A stretch of DNA of 64,000 bases from NCBI RefSeq assembly GCF_002078875.1, contig NC_034414.1:33825640-33889639 (forward strand), given 5' to 3'. The notes beneath the pieces were generated by a model. The model saw only the letters and a list, made by a program, of their open reading frames with translations. It was not told the DNA's origin and ran no database searches. The position numbers and the translations under genes are program-made. This document shows, piece after piece, positions 25,301-37,020 of this stretch (positions are counted from its first letter, which is position 1; each line of letters begins with the position of its first letter). The DNA comes from Numida meleagris (lineage: Eukaryota > Chordata > Aves > Galliformes > Numididae).

Positions 25301-28300
25301 AATGAAGTCTTTTCTAACTAGTCTTTCTTGTTTAATGCTAGGGAAAATATATAAAATTACTTTTAAAAAAAATTACATTAAAAGGGTATTAAAGCTTCAA
25401 ACTCATGCAGCCAGAACTAGTCTGTATTATGGTTAAGTTACCTATAAAATCTATCCATTCCCTGCTTCCCCAAAAGAAAATATTGTTATGTAGCCTTTGA
25501 CATGATGATGCTGTTCTTTTTTTCACAGTTTAGCCAGCTGTTCAGGATATTGTGCACACTGATTGATTGAAACCTTAAAATATATAAAATATCTCATTAA
25601 AATATTGTTTTTTCAGGCCTAGAAAAACTGACATGAAATATGAAATAATATACATATTGATTCTATATTGTCAAATCAAAATGCATTTTTCTAATTATTT
25701 ATACTTAGATTAAAACATTAAGTTAAAATAAAGTAAAATGAAGATATTAGAGAGTTGTAAAGGCAGCTAAGACTCCTGATGACTCTGAATGACATTAATT
25801 TCTCCCATTTTTTTTCACACTTCTTACTTAAGAAGAATACTTTCTATTCCCAATGCCAATATTTTACACAATAACATTTTAAACTATCTTAAAAGCGTGA
25901 GTGTTTTAAGGCTTTTTATGCCTTACTGGTTTACTGTGATTTTTGCTGATGCATTAAAAACATTTAATCTACTTTCTTATGGTAAAAAGTAATGAGCTTG
26001 ACTCAGGTCAAAGCTAGATCAAAACATGTTAATATGATTAAAAAAATCAACAAACAGCCTGGTTTAAACAATTACTTCTCTCTTCAGTGGAATGAAGAAA
26101 TAATGCAACACTGTTCTGAAGGTGTATTCTGAAAGTCTAGTAATATACCAGATGCACTGAGTGTAATTTTAATATTCAATTCTATGACTCATTTATTTTC
26201 CAGAAAGGTCAATTTTAAGATAGCCTAATTTTAAAGCTAGCTAGAAAGTCCAGTGCTGGTGTAATGTAGGTAAGCTATTGGCCTGTGTAGTTTACCTAAT
26301 TCACCTTTAACTGTCTGCCTTTAAATATGATTTGGCTCAAATGTAAATAGTTTTAAATTTTATTCTATTTCTTTGGGAAGTTTTGTCTATGCACAAGGCT
26401 AGACAAATTTTGTAAAGGCATTGAATGGTATGTGTGGAGATGGAACAGCAGTAAAGAAATGAGTGTATACATGACACATTGTATCAGATACATAGAAAGA
26501 AATACTCGATGCAGGAAAAGAGGTTTAATTAGGCTGTAACTTTTAGCAATTTAAGTCTGCTGGGAATTGGCCTGCAGTAACTCAGACCACAAGGGTAAGC
26601 ATTACTTAACATTTCCACTGCACATCTGCTTCCAGTATTCACCACTTCACAGTACAGCCAGTTTCTAGGACTTAACATATAAGAAAGGCTACTGAAAGCT
26701 TCAACTCTTTTTTCCTCTTCTTAAGAAATGGCCTTTTTTTCTCTATTCAAATTGCCAAGACATGACAATGCCTGCAGCTCCCTAACCCACTCCACTGAAC
26801 TGTGGCTGTGAGGACAGGAAAAATCCCTACTATATGCATTCTGGCAGCAGGAGAAATACTCTATTCCACTTCCAAAAAAAGGTGGTGAAGATGTAGTGTC
26901 CATGTAATAGTAATTAATAATTTATAATTTGTATCACAATTAATAGTAGTAATAATAATTCTCTAGCAATCACAGAAGAAAGAAAGGGCTCAGTCTGATG
27001 TGGAAGTTTTATGCTGTCCTTTTCTTATGCTCAGGGTATGAAAAAATAAGCACTACAGAACAGAAAATAAAGATGTGATATTTGAACACTTACTCCTTGT
27101 CAATTTTGCTAAATGCTCTATTCTTACTCTTTGAAAGGGCAGAATTGTGGCTCACCAGTGCATAAATAAGCCAATGTACTGATATTCCAAGTCTAGGATG
27201 GACCTCTTTCTATTTCCCTCTATCTCTTCTGGTACAACAACTTCTATGCAACATCTGTAGAAAACTGTACATAAGAGAACAAGTTCTGTCAAATTTCAAA
27301 TAACAAAACAACACCAAATCAAAACTGTCATGTTTTCTAGATCTTATTAAAATGTATTAAATGATATTATTTAACATTAGGTAAAGATTGACGAATTCTT
27401 CTGAAAGATTTGAGTAGAATTCTAAAATGGAAGTTAGCAATTGTTATATACAACCTTGTTCTATTACAACAGAAATTCATTTGCAGGAAAGTTAAAAAAA
27501 AAAAACAACTAAATTCCTTAAACCGTAGTGTTTTAAAACTACAGGATACTCTGTAAAACTAAATAAACAAAAACAGTAGTCTCTGAAAAGTCTAAAAATT
27601 AAACAAGAATAGATTTACAAACTTCTCTGTTAGGGCCAAATATAAATGCTGTAGTAGATTAACCTGCTACCTTCCAGAAATCAGGATTAGAATATAAGTA
27701 TCTATTGAGAGCACAAAGTGTGTTATTTCAAAACCTTCAGTAGGTAAATCTCATAGTACTTTTCTTGATCACAGTGGAAATTTCTCACTTCCAGGATGGA
27801 TTTTTCTTTCCTTTTCTATTAAAACAACTAAAACTTGAACCAGTGAAACTGTGAATGAGGGAAAAGAAATAGAAACTAAGAAAAGTAAAAAGTTTGAAGG
27901 CAACTGAAAATTGATAAATAAGTGTCAGAGCAGAAAACGATGGCAGTTTGCCAACCAGCTGCAAAAACTAATGCAGCTTTAGATAAAGAGATTTTAAAGG
28001 GGAAAAGGACAAACAAACTTCAGGAAAAAAAGGAAGCAAAAAAGGAGAAAAGACTAAATCCTTAGAGCTGTGTTAAAAAAGAAACATAGGCAGTGCTTTG
28101 TTGTTTTAACCGCAGAACTGCAAGAGGGGCTTTTCATTGAGTCTTTGAATAGCACCAAAGAAATAACCAGAATAAAGTGGAAGCACTAAAGGTTTACTTC
28201 ATCCAGTAGCTTATAGACCAGCCCTCAAAAAGGGATTTAAAGATTAGCTTTTCTAGAAAAATAGAAATTACTAATGGTAATAAGTGATTTTTTTTTTCAC

Positions 28301-29190
28301 AAATCTACATATGGACATAAAAATTGCAGCATACATATGCATGGCAAGAAGTGGCTGAGATTGTCTGACAAAGAAACAGCTGACAAATATAATGAAACAA
28401 TTAAAAAATTCAGTAGAAACAACCTTTTCCTAGAAAAGAAAAATACTGAAAAGTATTTTAGTGAGCTAGTAAGTAACTGTCAACTATACAGTCTTCCCCC
28501 CCATCCCCCCCAGGTACATCATGTTTGCTATTTCATGGTCAGAAACCATGTAAAAGAATAAAGTGATGAATACTGTCTGGTCACAACAGCAGACCAAAAT
28601 AGCAAGCTGCTATATTAAATAACACGAAGGAGGACAGTCACAGGTTTGTCCCCTCATCTGTCACTAGGCCTTTTGATCAGGCTGTGAATAGTAAGTCAGC
28701 ATGACGTAATGCTGCTGGTTATTATGCACAGATCTAATGACTGCATCTACTCTGTCCAATTACAGCATTCTTAGAAGTGCCCTTAAAACAAAATCTCTTG
28801 ACCATTCAGATTACACAGAGCTTAGTGGTACCCTCTGCACACCCTGAAAATAGCACCTTTGAGCTGAGGATTCCCCGCAAGTGCCAGGTTCTCTCACAGG
28901 CCCCCTCTGTGAACCACATCCTTTCACCTCCATTATGCACGGCTTCATTCTGCTGCATGAAATTCCCAGAGCAGCATAGCATGACCATCCAGCTTTCACG
29001 CTGTACTTCAAAGTATCACCCTGTATCCAAGAGAGAGAGGCAGGATGCACAGCTATCTTACACTGCAGTATGCACCTTATATATGTGAAAAACCTGACAT
29101 TAAGAAGACAAACCAATTTGGTTTCGTATCAGATAAAAAGATTTGAAAAGTATAATTACCATAAAACTCAGGAAGAGTTCACTTAATATC
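22309..29190. other. Long non-coding stretch, no recognised element
   Basis: Nearly 7 kb of AT-rich DNA. A short AAAC-rich run occurs near 23432-23451 and mixed T- and A-rich runs elsewhere. Open frames reach only about 100 aa with low complexity and no family resemblance. The frames around 28777-29116 on both strands overlap each other and have no support. Confidence 0.6.
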
Positions 29191-29721
29191 TGTCAACGGT
29201 TTACGGGCGTTCAGCCCGGTTCCGTGACGAAGGGGACGGGGGATCCACGGGCCCACACCCCGGGAAAAGGGAAAAGGGGAAAAGGGGAAGGAGATGGCCC
29301 TGAGAGCAAAGAACAGCGGCAACAATCTGAGGAGAAACAAACTAATTTACTAAATAAGATATCGGAATGCAAAACAACACACTATAATACAATATAATTA
29401 CAATTTAAGCTGATAAATCCAATACAGAGAGAGAGAGAATGTCCCAAAATCAAGGTAGGCCTTACTCTACTACCGACGATAAGATGGCTGGAGAGCGAGG
29501 TGCTGCCAAGACGAGAGACGGCAGAAAAAGGGACGAGGTCTCGTGATCTGCAAGTTTTTATACTGCAAGCTTTTATCTTTTCCCTCCGGCTGGAAAATGG
29601 TAACAGAGGAGCAAAGTACCGTGGGGACTGTAGTAGTCCTTCTCTTCTGAGAGCCAGGTACGTTCACTACATGATGTTATGATGTGGAGTACCAATAACC
29701 GAAAATCATAAAAACATGACA
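29191..29721 (-). mobile_element. Solo LTR, family A, copy 2 (TSD ATATC)
   Basis: This 531-bp LTR begins TGTCAACGG and ends CATGACA, flanked by ATATC at 29186-29190 and 29722-29726. Sense is minus, with a TATAAAAA box at 29556-29563 read in reverse. By eye it is nearly identical to copy 1 across most of its length. Its own flanking duplication shows it is an independent insertion and not the partner LTR of copy 1. Confidence 0.93.
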
Positions 29722-30090
29722 ATATCTTTGAAATATTTCTTACCTATTCTTTCAGAGAGGGAACTATGAATGGGAAGAATCATCCCCACAGTCCTTTTTG
29801 CAATGGTATGACAAAACACTAGGAATGATATTCTATTTTATTATGAAGTTACAACTCAGAATTTGAAGGGATCATTCAAACAGAAAAAATACAGTTTACT
29901 AATCTGTGCTGATAAAAATGCTACAGCTAACAATGTAAACAGAATTGAAGTAAACTACAGAAACAACATGCAGACCCTCTGTTTAGACTTAGTCACAAAC
30001 AGACTATAGAGTATGGCATTGTTAGTTGACATTTGAATTGTGAAGGTTTCTCATTTCCTGCAAGCTTAGGCAAATGAGGGATTTAAGCCA

Positions 30091-30111
30091 TATATATATA
30101 TATATATATAT
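30091..30111. repeat. (TA)n microsatellite
   Basis: Ten uninterrupted TA units flanked by GCCA and TTTATGG. Confidence 0.95.
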
Positions 30112-30290
30112 TTTATGGCTACATTTTCCGACATCTGTTTCAGACTGACAATAAAATTCACAATGGTGGTTGTTTGTTCTTTTTGGAAGTTTCTCTGGCA
30201 GCTTTTAACAGCTTAATAATTGTTTTTCTGCCACTCATCAGTGCTGATGGCTATACTTTCAGTAAGGTATAACAAATGAGGATGTTGCTT
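30112..30290. promoter_or_regulatory. Candidate conserved non-coding element (weak)
   Basis: This is a complex, non-repetitive block with mixed composition (GACAATAAAATTCACAATGG, CAGCTTTTAACAGCTTAATA). It includes SOX-like ACAAT and homeodomain-like TTAATAATTG motifs, and stands out from the AT-rich surroundings. There is no direct evidence of function. Confidence 0.22.
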
Positions 30291-31679
30291 TTGTGTGTTA
30301 CATGGCCTGTAAGACCCTGAACTTTGTCACCATGTATATTTTCTACCGTCTTTCCCCATTTATGAATTTATCACCTTAATCATTTGTGCTAATGATTAAT
30401 ATCAGATATATTTAAATGGCTTTTCTAGATTGGAGGTGCTTTAACTGATTGCCTGTTTATTTATAATTATTTCTTCCTTAGGGTATACATACATTATATA
30501 TGCTGTCTGAATATGTCCCAGTTGTATGAGTGAACAATCTACAAATGATAAGGGCTTTTTTCTTATAAAACTTTTACAAGAATAAACTAAAAGAAGGAAA
30601 ATTACTTTTGAAATATATCACTTTTAACTTTTACACATCTTCCCCTACATATGGAATTTTCCTTCAAAGTCTTTTTTTTTTTAATACACTTTGATAAAGA
30701 ACTAAAAATGAGAAAACAGTCTATCTGAGACCACCAAATGAGAATTTGTGAGCAATGAAAAAATAACTGGCAGACATCTTTTATGGCTTTACACCTGTTC
30801 TAGACCTTTAATTAAATTGCTGATAGAGACCCAGAAATTCTATCATTCTTATTAAAGATTTTTAAAGTATGCTTAATCAGTTATTTTCCCTGATATTTAG
30901 AAAGTTATTGACGTGAATTCAAGAACTGCTTCTGGACTTAAGACTTCAGTCTGGCAAAGGCTACCGGGGATGTGGCTGCCCTTCTGTGTGTTGAATTCAA
31001 ATCAGGCTGCGTAGATTCCACGATAGCAAGGCTATTATCTGCAAGCCTATTATCCCCCCAAATGCATAAAAACACTTTTAAGGCATGTACATCATGGATT
31101 AGAAATTCTTCGCTAATATGTATCTCCATGTTCATTCCTATACTGCTTCAGGAGTCTTGCTTGAAAAACTGCACAAAATATTGCTATCTTAGTGCACCCT
31201 TATTGCTGATAAATTCAAGTAATGTAAAGAGAGCTGGTCTGTTTTTGTTTTGATTTGTTTTGATTTGTTAGACCATAAAGCTGAAATGTTAATTTTGCCT
31301 TCAACAAGATCTAACTAGTAGCAGTTCCTATACAAAAACTTTCTTTGCTTTTAGTGGTTTGAGTTACACTGCATTTTTTATAAAGTATTCTACAAAATAA
31401 TGAAATTTACAAAAGAGAAATTAAAAAAGAGTCATTTCATCGTCTTTTTGATGACACAGTAATTTTCATTTTTATTTTTTAACCACATTTTAGCCAACTT
31501 TTTCACTTTGATTTTTCTTTTGCAGTAGTACATTCTTTTACCCATTTGTTTTGATAACTTTCAATCAAAATTACTTTTTACAAGGAGAGCCTAGTCCTCT
31601 AAGATGAATTGTTTTCTTCCTTTTTAAAAGCTGGTCCTCTCCAGCACCCACTAAAAATAATAAAATTGTCCCTCTGGAA

Positions 31680-32214
31680 TATAATCCTGCCCCTGTACTA
31701 GGCATTGGTGAGGCCTCACCTCAAGTACTGTGTTCAGTTTTGGGAACCCCAGTACAGAAAGGACATGGGGGTGCTGGAGCAGGTCCAAAGAAGGACAACA
31801 AGGCTTGTGAAGGGCTTGGAGAATATACCCTACGAGGAGCAACTAAAGGAACTGAGGCTGTTTAGTCCAGGGAAGAGGAGGCTGAGGGAAGACCTCTCTT
31901 CAAATACCTGAAAGGTGATTGCAGTGAGAGTGGGGTTGGTCTCTTCTCACTGGTGACAGGTGCACCAGAGGAGGTTTAGGTTGGATATCAGGAAAAACTT
32001 CTTTACAGAAAGGGTTGTTAAGCACTGGAATAGGCTCCTCAGGGAGGTGGTTGAGTCACCTTCCCTGAATGTGTTTAAAAACCGTTTGGATGTGGTGCTC
32101 AGGGACATGATTTAGCGGTGGGTTGTTAGAGCAGTATGGTTAGGTTGCAGTTGGACTTGATGATATTGGAGGTCCTTTCCAACCTGAGCAATTCTATGAT
32201 TCTATGATTCCATA
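31680..32214 (+). mobile_element. CR1 LINE, 5'-truncated, plus strand
   Basis: The copy starts in the C-terminal part of the reverse-transcriptase frame (GGTGAGGCCTCACCTCAAG; translated [23 protein letters not shown]) and runs through the 3' UTR. It ends at the CR1 tail of repeated ATTCTATG-type units near 32190-32214. Frameshifts and stops break the frame. The 3' end is complete and the 5' end truncated, the usual outcome of CR1 insertion. Confidence 0.9.
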
Positions 32215-33821
32215 GCAAAAACACTCAGGAGAGCACAAATTAGCAACAAACTGAAAAACAAATAGTTTACAGATAGCTTTCATAATCTTTGCTGTCTGTA
32301 CTAGAGGACTAGCGGGCCTCTACACAATCCAAAGACAGACTCGGGTACTGTAAAGACTCTTAAAAGTACCTTTTATCCTCTAGTTGAAAAATACAGATGG
32401 AAGCTCAGGTAAGAAGCATCTTGATGAGACTTGTTTATAAAATTCTCATTTCCCTATAAATCGGTTTGGTAAGCTTTTGTAATATTCTTCAAAAACTCTT
32501 TTTCTGAGTTTATATTCATAGCATGATAAATCTCAAAATTAGAGGAGAGCTTTACTGTATCCTTTTTTTTTTTTTTTTTTTGGATACTTGATGCTTAGCA
32601 TTAGAGCTTAAAGTTTCTGTATGATGGAGAAATTTTATTAAATAATTTCCCCTCAGAATATCCTCTAGCATATTTAAGCTTTGAAGACTTCGAGAAAGAG
32701 CAGGGTTCAAGTGTGTTACAGCTGTCAGGTTATAGAGGTACTAGAGGCGCATGAATTATGCAAGTAGACCAGAAATCCAGAACTGGAAAATGTTTCCTGT
32801 GAAAGAGTTGTTAAAAATTACTTAATGTGATTGTACTAAGATTGCATTTATTGTCTTTCCTTAATAATGTTACAGATGAACATCAAAACCATTAAAATGT
32901 TTTAACAAATATTAATCTTTCCTTTTTTTTACAATAGTTTTTCAATCACTAAAAAACACAATTCCTCTTCAGTTAGTTTAGGAAACTAAATTGAGTGTAA
33001 ATATAACGACAAAAAAAAATCACTACTTGTATTAAGTCTTAATCCACACCAGTGTAGCACTGCAGTACGTAGACCTTTTTGTCAGCTAATCCCCATCATT
33101 ATTTGCAAATCACTAAGTAAGAAGAGCTGCAGACAAAAGAGCTGTAAGAACAAAGAATTTATACTTTATTGTGGTTATGAACACTTGGTTTTGGTAATAT
33201 ATCTTACCAGTATCAGAGATTTCAGCCATTAAACATTCCTTTAATTTTTCTCCCCAGTCTTTCTTGCTGCTTTTTATTTTCTTTTCTTTTATAATTTATA
33301 GGTGGTAGAGCTCTGCACTGTCCTACCAGGCCAGCAATGTGTGCAATGTCCTAGCATAAAAATACATACTAAAGATATTCTTTTTCTAAGGTAAAGTTAT
33401 TGATTTCTTTCACGCACTTACTACAGTTTAATAATGTTTGCCTCCCAAGTAATTTTTTTTTATCACCTAAGCCAGTTTTCTGGCTTCACAGTGATTTTCA
33501 GATATCTTCAGCTGTTGAAAGGACATTTTTGTAAAATTATCTGAATTTCCTAAATGAAAGGTTAATTTTGTCCAAAAAATAAAATTCTTTTAATAAATTC
33601 TTCAGTATTACAGTAGTTGGTAACTATATAATTACTTTAGAGTTGAACATGCTCAAAATGCTCATAAAATCCACGTCATTACTGCAAATGCTAGAAGCAG
33701 CATCCACCCTTTTTTTGTGTATAATCCTAAATTCTGCCTACATCCTAAATTCTGCCTACATCATGGTTTAAGATCTTATGATTATGTTGTTTATGATCTC
33801 TGTTTTGTTTTGTTTTTTTAA
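32215..33821. other. Non-coding region with T19 run and an 18-bp tandem duplication
   Basis: AT-rich sequence with a T19 homopolymer at 32563-32581. At 33726-33761 there are two identical 18-bp units (CCTAAATTCTGCCTACAT), about 60 bp from the CR1 complex that follows. No gene was recognised. Confidence 0.65.
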
Positions 33822-36800
33822 ATTGTAGTTGTTCAAAGGGACCTCTACAGATCATTGAGTCCAACACCCCTGCCAAAGCAGGCTCCCTGCAGCAGGCTGC
33901 ACAGGCAAATGTCCAGGCGGGTCTTGAGTATCTCCAGAGAAGGAGACTCCACAACCTCCCTGGGCAGCCTGTTCCAGTGCTCCGTCACCCTCACTGCGAA
34001 GAAGTTCCTTTGCATATTGATGCAGAACTTCCTATGCTCAAGTTTATTGCCATTTCTTCTCTTCCTGTCCCCACAGACCACTGAAAAGAGGTTGGCCATG
34101 TCTCTTTGACTCCCACACTTAAGGTATTTCTAAACATTAATCAGATCCCCTCTGAGTCTTCTTTTCTCCAGGCTGAACAGACTCAGGTCACCCAGCCTTT
34201 CCTCTCAGGGGAAATGCTTCAGGCCCTTTATCGTCTTTGTGGCCTTCCACTGGACTCTTTCCAGGAGATCCCTGTCTTTTTTGTACCAAGGGGCCCAGAA
34301 CTGAATACAGTACTTCAGGTGAGGCCTGACCAGGTCAGAGTAGAGGGGGAGGATCACTTCCCTTGACCTGCTGGCCACACTCCTTTTAATGCACTCCAGG
34401 ATCCCATTAGCCTTCTTGGCCACCAGGGCACATTGCTGGCTCATGGCCAACCTGTCATTCACCAGGGCACCCAGGTCCTTCTCTGTAGAGCTCCCTTTCA
34501 GCAAGTCACGTCCCAACCTGTACTGATACTTGTGGTTACTCCTTCCCAAGTGCAAGACTCTACACTTGCTTTTGTTATACCTCACCTGGTTTCTTGCTGC
34601 ACAGCTCTCCAGTCTGTCCAGGTCTCGCTGAATGGCAGCACAGCCTTCTGGTGTGTCAGCCACTCCTCCCAGCTTTGTATCATTGGCATACTTGCTGAGG
34701 GTGGACACCATAAAAATATTGAACAAGATCAGACCCAGCACCAACCCCTGGGGAACACCGCTAATCACAGGTCTCCAACTGGATTCTGCACCGCCAATCA
34801 TCACCTTCTAAGCTCAGGCAGTCAGCCAGTTCTCAGCCCACCTCACCATCCACTCATCTATCCTACACTTTCTCAGCTTTGTTGTTGGAATGTTGTGGGA
34901 GACAGTATCAAATGCCTTGCTGAAATCAAGGTAGATGACGACCACTGTTCTCCCCCCACTTACCCAGCTGGTGATGCCATCACAGAAGGCTACCAGTTTG
35001 GTTGAGCACGATTTTCCCTTGGTGAATCCATGCTGACTATTCCTGATGACATTCTTCTCTTCCAATTCCTTGGAGATGGTACCTAAAACAAGCTGTTCCA
35101 TCACCTTTCCAGGGACAGAGGTGAGACTGACTGGCCTGTAGTTTCCCGGGTCCTCCCTCTTGCCCTTTTTGAAGACTGGAGTAACACTGGCTACCCTCCA
35201 GTCTTCAAGCAGCTCTCCTATTCTCCAAAACCTGTCAAAGATGATAGAGAGCAGTTCAGCAATCACCTCTCCCACCTCCCTCAGCACATGTAGTTGCATT
35301 CCATCAGGGCCCATGGATTTGTGCACGTTGATCCCACGCTCTTGGACCACCCCTTCCTGAACCAGAAGGAAACCCTCCATTTCCTAGACTCTCTCTTCTC
35401 TCCATGGTCTAGGTGTCCCAAGGGGGAGTCTTTGAAGTGAAGAGTGAAGCAAAGAAGGCATTCAGTATATCTGCCTTCTCAGCATCCCGTTACCAGGACA
35501 CCCTGCTCTTTCAGCAGAGGACCCACATCATCCCTAGTCTTCCTTTTACTGTTAAAATACTTAAAAAAACCCTTCTTATTATCCTTTATCTGCTTTGCCA
35601 GCGTTAGCTCCAAGAGAGCTTTATCCTTCCTCATCACCACCCTGCAGGCCCTGACAACACTCCTACACTCCTCCCAAGAGGACAGGCCCTTTTTCTACAT
35701 TTCATAGGCCTTCTTCTTCCCTTCGTTCTTATCTCTGAGCTCCTTGCTCATTCATGCAGGTCTTCTGCCTCACTTCGTCTGGTGGATGAGAAGCTGGACA
35801 TGAGCCAGCAGTGTGCACTGGCAGCCTGCAAGGCCAACTATGTTCTGGGCTGCATTAAAAGAGGAGTGGCCAGCAGGGAGAGGGAGGTGATTGTCCCCCT
35901 CTACTCGGCTCTTGTGAGGCCCCATCTGGAGTACTGCGTCCAGGCCTGGGGCTCTAAGTACAAGAAAGATGCAGAGCTCTTGGAACGGGGCCAGAGGAAG
36001 GTCACCAAGATGATCAGAGGGCAGAAGCACCTCTCCTATGAAGAAAGGTTGAGGGAGCTAGGCTTGTTTAGCTTGGAGAAGAGAAGGCTTCGGGGAGACC
36101 TCATTGTGGCCTTCAAATACTTGAAGGCAGCGTATAAACAGGAGGGGGAACAGTTGTTTACGAGGGTGGATAGCGATAGGACAAGAAGTGCTGTTTAAAT
36201 GCTGCCCAGCTCTCACAGGTCCCCTTACCTTCTAGCACTCTAGTCCATGACATACCTCCAAGTAGGTCCCAGAAAAGGTCGAAGTTGGCTCTCTGAAAGT
36301 CCAGGGCAGCATTCCTACTTTTCACCTTACTTCTTCTACTCAAGATCTGGAACTCCACCATCTCATGATCGCTACATCCCAAGCTGCCCCCAACCTTCAG
36401 ATCCCTAACAAGCCCATCCCTGCTGGAAGGAACAAGGTCCAGAAGCACCCCCTGCCTTGTTGGCTCCTCCACGGCCTGCGTCAGAAAATCATCTTCAGTG
36501 CTTTGCAGGAACCGTAATGACGGCGTGTGCCTGGCCGTGTTGCTTACCCAACACATATCTGGATGGTTAAAGTCCCCCATGAGAACCACTGCATGGGATT
36601 GTGAGGCTACTTCCAACTGCTTGTAGAAGGCCTCATTGATTTCATCCTCCTGATCTGGTGACCTGTAGTACACCCTCACAATGATATCAGCCATACCAGC
36701 CAGCCCCTTAATCCTCACCCACAAGCTCTCCACACAGGTCTTCACCCTCTCCCAGGTGGAGCTCATTACATTCTAGATGCTCTTTCACATAAAGGGCAAC

Positions 36801-36898
36801 TCCTCCACCTCACTTCCCCAGCCTGTCTTTCTGAAAAAGGACATAGCCCTCCATTGCAGCATTCCGATCATGTGAGCTGTCCCACCATGTCTCCACAA
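33822..36898 (-). pseudogene. Long CR1 LINE with endonuclease and reverse-transcriptase remains, minus strand, interrupted
   Basis: This is the most complete CR1 in the window. Reading on the minus strand from the right, the endonuclease domain is recognisable (about 36900-36190, including VVLMGDFNHPDMCWVSNTAR and GGSLGCSDHEMVEF, typical of APE-type LINE endonucleases). After an interruption the linker and reverse transcriptase follow: GNYRPVSLTSVPGK, QHGFTKGKSC, VIYLDFSKAFDTV, GVPQGLVLG and KYANDTKL. The last corresponds to the catalytic YADD/FADD box, here with N in place of the first D. The 3' end at 33822 starts ...TTGTTCAAAGGGACCTC in reverse. Stops and frameshifts split the frame, so it is inactive. 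A plus-strand CR1 piece sits at about 35778-36190, and the 5' end is fused to an LTR fragment at about 36899. Confidence 0.9.
35778..36190 (+). mobile_element. Plus-strand CR1 fragment embedded in the minus-strand CR1
   Basis: A 410-bp segment has an open plus-strand frame encoding CR1 reverse-transcriptase C-terminal sequence ([51 protein letters not shown]). It stops before the CR1 3' UTR, so it lacks the 3' tail that a normal insertion would have. The host CR1 already contains its own diverged version of the same segment (34205-34804), so this is not a simple inversion of the host. The endonuclease side (ending near 36191) and the linker side (starting near 35777) resume on the minus strand either side of it. 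Confidence 0.85.
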
Positions 36899-37020
36899 TT
36901 TTGCTTTTAGGTCCATCTCCCTACCCATTTTCCCTTTTCCCTTTCCTGGGGCGTGGGTCCATGGGTTTCCCTTCCCAATAGTCACGGAACCGGAGCAAAC
37001 CTGCCCGTAAACCGTTGACA
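36899..37020 (+). mobile_element. Truncated family A LTR fused to CR1
   Basis: About 122 bp match the last part of the family A LTR as seen in plus orientation at 51510-51637 (CTTTTAGG...CCATCTC..CCCTACCC, TTTCCCTTTTCCC, then ...TAAACCGTTGACA at the exact LTR end, 37020). The remaining ~400 bp are missing; at about 36898 the sequence becomes the 5' part of the minus-strand CR1. No matching target duplication was found. Confidence 0.8.

Larger units (their letters stand above)
29722..31679. other. Non-coding region with (TA)n and a candidate conserved element
   Basis: AT-rich sequence between a solo LTR and a CR1 copy. It contains the (TA)n run at 30091-30111 and a more complex block at about 30112-30290. 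Near 31237-31269 there are about two and a half copies of a TTTTGATTTG unit. Confidence 0.6.

Noticed and set aside
28777..29116. Overlapping frames of about 100 aa on both strands.
   Set aside because: They shadow each other, lack splice or promoter context, and match no family.
20410..29721. Two same-strand LTRs about 8.3 kb apart could be the two ends of one provirus.
   Set aside because: Each LTR has its own perfect 5-bp duplication (CATAC and ATATC). The DNA between them holds a CR1 tail and no retroviral coding sequence, so they are independent solo LTRs.
33757..33800. A CATGGTTT...TATGATT stretch left of the CR1 as the missing start of the truncated family A LTR.
   Set aside because: Only short motifs match, no TGTCA terminus is present, and no target duplication pairs with the sequence after 37020.
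34205..36766. Endonuclease and reverse-transcriptase frames as possible host or novel reverse-transcriptase genes.
   Set aside because: The sequence is standard CR1 LINE, broken by stops, with an altered catalytic box and an embedded second CR1 piece.
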